DNA from: Xanthomonas dyei | Lineage (GTDB): Bacteria > Pseudomonadota > Gammaproteobacteria > Xanthomonadales > Xanthomonadaceae | NCBI RefSeq assembly: GCF_002939865.1 | Contig: NZ_MDEE01000022.1 | Coordinates: 1 to 64,000, forward strand | Direction: 5' to 3' | DNA length: 64,000 nucleotides | Shown here: positions 58,728-64,000 of the stretch, piece after piece | How the letters are laid out: each line of letters begins with the position of its first letter | Numbering within the stretch: position 1 is the stretch's first letter | The notes under the pieces: generated by a model | What the model was told of the DNA's origin: nothing | Database searches by the model: none | The model's input: only the letters and a program-made list of their open reading frames with translations | Position numbers and translations under genes: made by a program

Positions 58728-58763
58728 GATGCATGCGGCCGGTGGCGATTGGACGCATGCATC
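58728..58763. repeat. Inverted repeat between btuB and the BtuM-like genes
   Basis: Perfect 10-base arms GATGCATGCG (58728-58737) and CGCATGCATC (58754-58763) around a 16-base loop, 32 bases after the btuB stop. There is no T-run, so it is not a standard terminator; it could be a protein-binding site or mRNA-stabilising hairpin. Confidence 0.6.
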
Positions 58764-58946
58764 GCGCAGTTGCTCGTACCGGCGACAGTGCCTCGCGCCG
58801 AGGCCCCAATGGGGAAACGGCTGCAGATATGCCGGCGCCAGTGACACAGCAGCATCAGCGGTCATGCGCCACCCGTACGCTGCAGCATCCACCGGTTGCC
58901 TGTTCCCACCGCTAGCGCAGCTGCGTCTGTCTTCAAAGGAACACCG

Positions 58947-59540
58947 ATGACTCCGCTTTCCCGTGCCGCCGAACGCGCTGTCTTCATCGCCTTGATGCTG
59001 GTGATGACCGCTACGCGCTTCCATCACGTCAGCGACTGGCTGCATCTGCCGGATGCATCGATGGCGGTGTTCTTTCTGGGCGGTCTGGCGGTGCGACGGC
59101 ACGCGTTTTTTGTCGCCCTGCTGCTGTTGTCGGTGGCGATCGATTGGGCCGCAGTCACGTTGGCCGGTGTCAGCGACTTCTGCATCACCGCCGCCTACGC
59201 GGCGCTGCCGCTGGCGTACGGGGTGCTGTGGTACGCCGGCCGGGCCTATCACGCGCGCCTTCGCCCGGATGCGAGGTCGATGTGTATTGCGTGGGCGCTG
59301 GGCACCTTGGCCGCAGTGGTGTCGTTCCTGATTTCCAACGGCGCGTTCTACTGGTGGGGCGGGCGCTATGCCGAGCCGCATTGGGCGCAGTATCTGCAGC
59401 GCGCAGCGCAGTGGGGCCCGTTGTTCGTGCGCACCACCGCGCTGTATCTGGCGGTTGCGCTTGCCGGTGCGTGGTGTGTGTTGCGCTGGCGTGCCGCGCG
59501 CACTGCGTCGCCGTTATCGGCCCCGCTGGAGCGGTCATGA
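58947..59540 (+). CDS. BtuM-like cobalamin transporter, first paralogue
   Basis: The 197-residue protein has about six hydrophobic segments. It looks like BtuM, the vitamin B12-binding ECF-type S component found in some proteobacteria; the pattern is TRFHHVSDWLHLPDASMAVFFLGG, VAIDWAAVTLAGVSDFCITAAYA and AYGVLWYAGR. Cys79 in SDFC falls where BtuM of Thiobacillus denitrificans has its cobalt-coordinating Cys80. It would carry cobalamin across the inner membrane after BtuB. AAAGGAACACC precedes the ATG. The stop overlaps the next gene's ATG (ATGA). The family assignment is from memory of BtuM's pattern; related unknown membrane proteins are possible. Confidence 0.65.
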   Translation: MTPLSRAAERAVFIALMLVMTATRFHHVSDWLHLPDASMAVFFLGGLAVRRHAFFVALLLLSVAIDWAAVTLAGVSDFCITAAYAALPLAYGVLWYAGRAYHARLRPDARSMCIAWALGTLAAVVSFLISNGAFYWWGGRYAEPHWAQYLQRAAQWGPLFVRTTALYLAVALAGAWCVLRWRAARTASPLSAPLERS

Positions 59541-60148
59541 CGGTTGCGCGGCAAACGCGCACGCCGGCACGCGCGCCACTGCAAGGCACCGCCGCATGGA
59601 TGTGCGGTAGCGCGCTGGTGCTGTTGATGGTGGGCACGCGCGGCGAGCATTTCGCCAGCGTGGATGCATTGCCCAACGCATCGTGGGCGGTGTTCTTTCT
59701 GGCCGGTGCCTTGCAGCGCCCGCGGTGGATGCTGCCGCTGCTGTTCGGGGTGGCGTCTGCGCTGGATCTGATCGGCCTGGTCTCCGGCAGCATCAGTGAC
59801 TGGTGCCTGTCGCCGGCCTATTGGGCGCTAGCGTTGGCGTATGCGGCATTGTGGTTGGGTGGGCGCGTGTATGCCTTGCAGCTGCACCGCGACGTGTGGC
59901 GCGATGCGGCCCGCCTGCTGTGCGCAGTGCTGCTCAGCGGCAGCCTGGCGTATTTACTCTCCAAGGGCGGCTTCTACTTCTTGTCCGGCCGCTATCCGCA
60001 GGCCACGTTGGGCGGTTTTGTCGCGCGCGTGCCTGACTATTACCCGCACGCACTCGGCACGCTGGCAGGCTATGTCGGCGTCGCTTTCGCGCTGCTGGCT
60101 GTACTGCGTGGCATCGCCACACGTCACCCGATTGGAGCACGCGCATGA
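59537..60148 (+). CDS. BtuM-like cobalamin transporter, second paralogue
   Basis: The 203-residue membrane protein is a clear paralogue of the preceding one: [55 protein letters not shown] and [14 protein letters not shown] line up with its neighbour's segments. It also keeps the Cys in SDWC (Cys90). An N-terminal extension of about 15 basic residues is the main difference, and it has Gly-Glu-His (GEHF) where the first has RFHH. The start overlaps the first paralogue's stop, and its stop overlaps the cobO ATG, so it belongs to one coupled operon. Two tandem copies may mean a dimer, different corrinoids, or redundancy. Confidence 0.62.
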   Translation: MTVARQTRTPARAPLQGTAAWMCGSALVLLMVGTRGEHFASVDALPNASWAVFFLAGALQRPRWMLPLLFGVASALDLIGLVSGSISDWCLSPAYWALALAYAALWLGGRVYALQLHRDVWRDAARLLCAVLLSGSLAYLLSKGGFYFLSGRYPQATLGGFVARVPDYYPHALGTLAGYVGVAFALLAVLRGIATRHPIGARA

Positions 60149-60756
60149 GCACACCCGAACACGACGACGCACATTACCGCGAACGCGCGCAGCGCAAGAA
60201 GGAGCTGGTGGACAGACGCATCGCACGCGCGGTCATCGACCGTGGCGTGCTGCTGGTCAATACCGGCAACGGCAAGGGCAAGAGTTCGTCCGGCTTCGGC
60301 ATGCTGGCGCGCTCGCTCGGGCATGGCCTGTACTGCGGCGTGGTGCAGTTCATCAAGGGCACGTTTTCCACCGGCGAAGAAGCGTTTTTCCGCCGCTTTC
60401 CGGATCTGCTCGACTACCACGTGATGGGCGAAGGCTTTACCTGGGAAACCCAGGACCGTACACTCGATATCGCCGCTGCGCAGGCCGCCTGGCAACTGGC
60501 GCGCGGCATGCTGGCCGACCCGCGCTACGACTTCGTGCTGCTGGACGAACTCAATATCGCCCTGGTCAAGGACTACATCGCGCTGGACGAGGTGATTGCA
60601 GCCGTGGCCGCGCGTCCGCCCGGACAGCATGTGGTGATCACCGGGCGCGGTGCGCCGGCCGGGTTGATCGAGGTCGCCGACACCGTCACCGAGATGCGCC
60701 TGATCAAGCATGCCTTCAACGCCGGCATCAAGGCGCAGCTCGGCATCGAGTTGTAG
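60145..60756 (+). CDS. cobO: Cob(I)yrinic acid a,c-diamide adenosyltransferase
   Basis: CobO (CobA/BtuR family) transfers the adenosyl group of ATP to the reduced cobalt of corrinoids. The 203-residue protein has the N-terminal helix with [11 protein letters not shown], the P-loop [23 protein letters not shown] (residues about 39-61), [14 protein letters not shown], and the Walker-B-like [13 protein letters not shown]. The C-terminus [22 protein letters not shown] is typical. It couples to the BtuM-like gene through ATGA overlap, as expected if imported cobalamin is adenosylated at once. Confidence 0.96.
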   Translation: MSTPEHDDAHYRERAQRKKELVDRRIARAVIDRGVLLVNTGNGKGKSSSGFGMLARSLGHGLYCGVVQFIKGTFSTGEEAFFRRFPDLLDYHVMGEGFTWETQDRTLDIAAAQAAWQLARGMLADPRYDFVLLDELNIALVKDYIALDEVIAAVAARPPGQHVVITGRGAPAGLIEVADTVTEMRLIKHAFNAGIKAQLGIEL

Positions 60757-60830
60757 ACATGACCACGCGCGTGCAATTTTGCCTGCAGCTGCATCGGCGT
60801 GTGTCCTGTCATGACGCAGGGCGGCCCACC

Positions 60831-61745
60831 ATGGCGCTGGTGATTGCCACGGCGGCCGTGCTGCTGGACCTGCTGCTGGGCGAACCGCGGCGCGCGCATC
60901 CGCTGGTGCTGTTCGGCCAATGGGCACAGCGCGTGGAAGCACGCCTGTACCGCGATCGTCGCGGTGCAGGCGTGCTGGCCTGGTGCGCGACGGTGGTGCC
61001 ATGGACGCTCCTGGCAGCCGCGTTGCAAGCGCTGCTGTGGTGGTGGTCGGCGTGGGCGGCAACTGTCTTTGCCGCCGTCATGCTGTATCTGGCGCTGGGA
61101 TTGCGCAGCCTGGGCGAACATGCGCAGCCGGTGATCGACGCATTGCAGGCCGACGACCTGGCAGCGGCGCGTCTGGCCGTGGGCCGTATCGTCAGCCGCG
61201 ACACCGCCGCGCTCGATGCCACGCAGGTTGCCGCCGCAGCGACCGAGTCGGTGTTGGAAAACGGCAGCGATGCGGTGTTTGCCGCGCTGTTCTGGGGTGT
61301 GCTGCTCGGCGCGCCGGGCGCGGTGCTGTATCGGCTGTCCAATACGCTGGATGCGATGTGGGGCTATCGCACGCCGCGCTACGCCAACTTCGGCTGCGCT
61401 GCGGCGCGCATCGACGATGTGCTCAATTGGCTGCCGGCGCGGCTCACCGCCGTGACTTACGCGTTGCTCGGCCGCAGCCGTACCGGCATGCGCTGCGCCT
61501 GGCAGCAGGGGCGCGGCTGGAAGAGCCCCAACGCCGGCCCGGTGATGGCGGCAGGTGCCGGCGCGCTGCAGGTGCAATTGGGTGGGCCAGCGCCGTACCA
61601 CGGCCACTGGCAGACACGGCCGCGTCTGGGCAAGGGCCTGCCGGCCAGCGCCGGTAGTGTGCGCCGCGCGCTGCTGCTGGTGCGTGCCGGGGTGCTGCTG
61701 TGGTTGTTGCTCGGTGCACTGGCGTTGGCGTTGGTGACGCCATGA
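60831..61745 (+). CDS. cbiB: Adenosylcobinamide-phosphate synthase (CbiB/CobD type)
   Basis: CbiB attaches aminopropanol phosphate to adenosylcobyric acid. The 304-residue membrane protein starts [25 protein letters not shown], typical of the family, and contains [59 protein letters not shown] (about 120-180), the best-conserved block. An in-frame ATG at 60759 would add 24 residues without a match and lacks a ribosome binding site, so I prefer 60831. It follows cobO and precedes cobD, in line with the aminopropanol arm of the pathway. Confidence 0.93.
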   Translation: MALVIATAAVLLDLLLGEPRRAHPLVLFGQWAQRVEARLYRDRRGAGVLAWCATVVPWTLLAAALQALLWWWSAWAATVFAAVMLYLALGLRSLGEHAQPVIDALQADDLAAARLAVGRIVSRDTAALDATQVAAAATESVLENGSDAVFAALFWGVLLGAPGAVLYRLSNTLDAMWGYRTPRYANFGCAAARIDDVLNWLPARLTAVTYALLGRSRTGMRCAWQQGRGWKSPNAGPVMAAGAGALQVQLGGPAPYHGHWQTRPRLGKGLPASAGSVRRALLLVRAGVLLWLLLGALALALVTP

Positions 61746-61829
61746 CCGGCCGCCAACCCCTTGCGCGCAGGCGCTGCGTCGACCATCGGCAATCTCTGTG
61801 CAGTCACGCACCATCTCGTGGAGTCGCTC

Positions 61830-62813
61830 ATGCTTGAACACGGAGGCCGGTTGCGCCGCGCCGCGCAGACCTACGGGATTGCGTTGTCGCACTGGCTGGA
61901 TCTGTCCACCGGGGTGAGCCCGTTCGTCTGGTCCGTGCCTGCCATCCCGGAGCAGGTGTGGCACCGTTTGCCGGAAGACGACGATGGCCTGGTCGGCAGC
62001 GCCGTGGCCTATTACGACGCGCCGCACGTGTTGCCGGTTGCGGGTTCGCAGGCGGCGATTCAGGCCTTGCCGCTGTTGCGCAGCCGCAGCCGGGTGGGCG
62101 TGCTGGCACCGGGGTATGCCGAACATACACACGCGTGGCGACGCGCCGGCCACACCGTCGTGCCGCTGCCGGCGGGACCGTTGCTGCAGACGGCGGAGAC
62201 CTTCGATGTGGTGGTGCTGATCCATCCCAATAACCCAGGCGCAGAGACCTTCGATCGCGAAGTGCTGTTGCAGCTGCATGCACGTCTGGCGGCACGCGGC
62301 GGTTGGTTGGTGATCGACGAAGCTTTCATGGATGCCACACCGCACGACAGCGTGTGCGCGCAGACGCCGCAGCCGGGCTTGATCGTGCTGCGCTCGGTCG
62401 GCAAGTTCTTCGGCATGGCCGGTGCGCGGGCCGGGTTCGTGTGTGCGCAGCCGCAGCTGCTGGATGCACTGCGCGAGCAGTTGGGGCCATGGACGGTGAG
62501 CGGCCCCACCCGCTGGGCGCTGCAGCAGGCGTTGGCAGATACCCACTGGCACGCGCAGGCCCGCGAACGCCTGCACGCGGCATCGCAGCGGCTTGCGCAG
62601 CTGTTGCGCAGCCACGCGATCGCACCCACCGCAGGCACTGCGTTTTTCCAATGGTGTCGGCGCGACGATGCGGCGGTGTTGCATGCGGCGCTGGCGCAAC
62701 GCGGCATCCTGACCCGCCTGTTCGATACCCCGGCCAGTCTGCGCTTCGGCCTGCCGCCCGATGCGGCCGCCGAAGCACGCCTGGATGCGGCACTGCGCGA
62801 GGTATTGGCGTGA
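61830..62813 (+). CDS. cobD: Threonine-phosphate decarboxylase (CobD/CobC)
   Basis: This PLP enzyme makes (R)-1-amino-2-propanol phosphate from threonine phosphate, the donor used by CbiB. The 327-residue aminotransferase-like protein has [37 protein letters not shown] and the PLP Lys192 in [17 protein letters not shown]. The start [12 protein letters not shown] is chosen for its domain match; a longer reading from 61761 adds 23 residues. It lies 84 bases after cbiB. Its TGA overlaps the GTG start of cobQ. In the Pseudomonas naming scheme it is called CobC. Confidence 0.93.
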   Translation: MLEHGGRLRRAAQTYGIALSHWLDLSTGVSPFVWSVPAIPEQVWHRLPEDDDGLVGSAVAYYDAPHVLPVAGSQAAIQALPLLRSRSRVGVLAPGYAEHTHAWRRAGHTVVPLPAGPLLQTAETFDVVVLIHPNNPGAETFDREVLLQLHARLAARGGWLVIDEAFMDATPHDSVCAQTPQPGLIVLRSVGKFFGMAGARAGFVCAQPQLLDALREQLGPWTVSGPTRWALQQALADTHWHAQARERLHAASQRLAQLLRSHAIAPTAGTAFFQWCRRDDAAVLHAALAQRGILTRLFDTPASLRFGLPPDAAAEARLDAALREVLA

Positions 62814-64000
62814 GCGCCCGCGTGTTGATGGTACAGGGCTGCACCTCCGATGCCGGCAAGAGCACGCTGGTGGCCGCGCTATGCCGCTGGTTGCATCGCC
62901 AGAGTATTGCGGTGGCACCGTTCAAGCCGCAGAACATGGCGCTGAACTCGGCAGTCACCGTCGATGGTGGCGAGATCGGCCGCGCGCAAGCGGTGCAGGC
63001 GCAAGCCTGCGGACTGGAGCTGCACACCGACTTCAACCCGGTGTTGCTCAAACCCAACAGCGACACCGGCGCGCAGGTAATCGTGCATGGGCACCTGGTC
63101 GCCACGCTGGATGCGGTGGGCTACCACGCTTACAAGGCCACCGCGCTTGCCGCGGTGTTGGCCTCGCACGCACGACTGGTCGAGCGTTTCGACGTAGTGC
63201 TGGTGGAAGGCGCCGGCAGCCCGGCGGAGATCAATCTGCGCGCCAACGATATCGCCAACATGGGCTATGCCGAGGCGGTGGATTGCGCAGTGATCCTGAT
63301 TGCCGACATCGACCGTGGCGGCGTGTTCGCGCATCTGGTCGGTACCTTGGCCTTGCTGTCGCAGAGCGAACGCGCACGCGTTGCCGGGTTTGTCATCAAC
63401 CGCTTTCGTGGCGATCTGGCGCTGTTGCAACCGGGCCTGGACTGGCTGGAACGCGAAACCGGCAAGCCGGTGCTCGGCGTGTTGCCGTATCTGCACGGTC
63501 TGCAGCTGGAGGCCGAAGATGCGCTGCCGCGGCAGGCGCTGCACAAGCCGCACGCGCAGCTGCGCGTGGTGGTGCCGGTGCTGCCGCGGATCAGCAACCA
63601 CACCGATCTGGATGCATTGCGGGCGCATCCGCAGGTGGAGGTGCAGCTGGTCGGCCCGGGCCAGATGCCACCGCCCTGCGACCTGATCGTGCTGCCCGGC
63701 AGCAAGGCGACGCGCCAGGATCTGCAGTGGCTGCGCGCACACGGCTGGGACACCGCCATCGCACGCCACCTGCGGTATGGCGGCAAGCTGCTCGGGATCT
63801 GCGGTGGTCTGCAGATGCTGGGCGAGCAGATCCACGACCCCGATGGCATCGAAGGCCCGGCCGGCAGCAGTACCGGGTTGGGCTGGCTGGCACTGGACAC
63901 GCAGCTGCACCCGCACAAGCAACTGCACCGCGTGCATGGGCGCCTGGCGCTGGGCGATGCGGCTGCCAGCGGCTATGAAATCCACTGTGGTCTCAGCACC
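62810..64000 (+). CDS. cobQ: Cobyric acid synthase, 3' end beyond the window
   Basis: CobQ amidates four carboxyl groups of adenosylcobyrinic acid a,c-diamide using glutamine. The 397 codons present show an N-terminal ATPase of the dethiobiotin-synthetase type ([20 protein letters not shown]), [28 protein letters not shown] and a glutamine amidotransferase part with [14 protein letters not shown] (Cys331) up to the window end. The start is GTG 62810, overlapping the cobD stop; ATG 62828 is a less likely alternative. No corrin-ring gene is near, so it may act on salvaged corrinoid or be one piece of a salvage set that continues beyond 64000. Confidence 0.95.
   Translation, partial: MSARVLMVQGCTSDAGKSTLVAALCRWLHRQSIAVAPFKPQNMALNSAVTVDGGEIGRAQAVQAQACGLELHTDFNPVLLKPNSDTGAQVIVHGHLVATLDAVGYHAYKATALAAVLASHARLVERFDVVLVEGAGSPAEINLRANDIANMGYAEAVDCAVILIADIDRGGVFAHLVGTLALLSQSERARVAGFVINRFRGDLALLQPGLDWLERETGKPVLGVLPYLHGLQLEAEDALPRQALHKPHAQLRVVVPVLPRISNHTDLDALRAHPQVEVQLVGPGQMPPPCDLIVLPGSKATRQDLQWLRAHGWDTAIARHLRYGGKLLGICGGLQMLGEQIHDPDGIEGPAGSSTGLGWLALDTQLHPHKQLHRVHGRLALGDAAASGYEIHCGLST

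Noticed and set aside
60573-62918. A 781-codon open frame antisense to cobO-cbiB-cobD
   Set aside because: The sense strand carries three firmly recognised cobalamin genes with coupled starts.

Overview
The window is high-GC gammaproteobacterial chromosome and looks like Xanthomonas. The order coaE-pilD-pilC / pilA-pilB / pilR-pilS / sucCD / nadE, a prepilin peptidase of the XpsO/PilD type without cysteines, several TonB-dependent receptors and many interspersed REP-like repeats all fit that genus. I saw no tRNA, rRNA, CRISPR array or complete prophage.

Layout. (1) 1-2921: the start of what looks like an insertion-sequence transposase at the left edge, abutting an exported Rhs/YD-repeat protein that stops abruptly inside a repeat. 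(2) 3103-12447: type IV pilus locus: coaE, pilD and pilC on the minus strand, pilA behind a strong sigma-54 type promoter, pilB, then the two-component genes pilR and pilS on the minus strand. (3) 12680-24366: sucCD, a repeat-rich spacer with a GAG/CAG microsatellite, a DUF559 nuclease-like gene, nadE, a secreted glycoside hydrolase, bamD, the coupled set rluD-pgeF-DUF4166-DCC protein, and a chemoreceptor. (4) 25097-36043: PQQ-dependent glucose dehydrogenase; the trehalose operon otsB-GH15-otsA; a TonB receptor; a small DUF3574 lipoprotein. (5) 36141-42739: DUF4432 protein, NCS2-like permease, LprI-like and DUF3014 proteins, a GST and a GIY-YIG protein. (6) 43010-50369: an organosulfur module: a TonB receptor broken by one in-frame stop, a flavin monooxygenase, an aldo/keto reductase and a SsuA-SsuC-SsuB-like ABC importer. 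(7) 50496-55626: clpB behind a RpoH-type promoter, a DUF6624 protein and metY. (8) 55631-64000: a repeat-rich spacer, a cobalamin riboswitch, btuB, two tandem BtuM-like membrane proteins, then cobO, cbiB, cobD and the start of cobQ.

The parts work together in clear modules. PilS/PilR should drive the sigma-54 promoter of pilA, while PilB, PilC and PilD assemble the pilus. OtsA and OtsB make trehalose and the GH15 enzyme may break it down. The Ssu-like module should import and oxidise organosulfur compounds. The B12 module takes up corrinoid through BtuB and probably the BtuM-like proteins, adenosylates it, and rebuilds the nucleotide loop; no corrin-ring synthesis gene is visible here.

The least explained material is between genes: a family of ~147-bp elements with terminal inverted repeats (three copies, one supplying the pilS stop codon), two REPIN-like 70-bp palindromes, a 112-bp nested inverted repeat that could fold as a three-way junction, and a family of short pyrimidine-rich REP-like hairpins. 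Coordinates and motifs were read by eye; family names come from recognising sequence patterns, not from searches.
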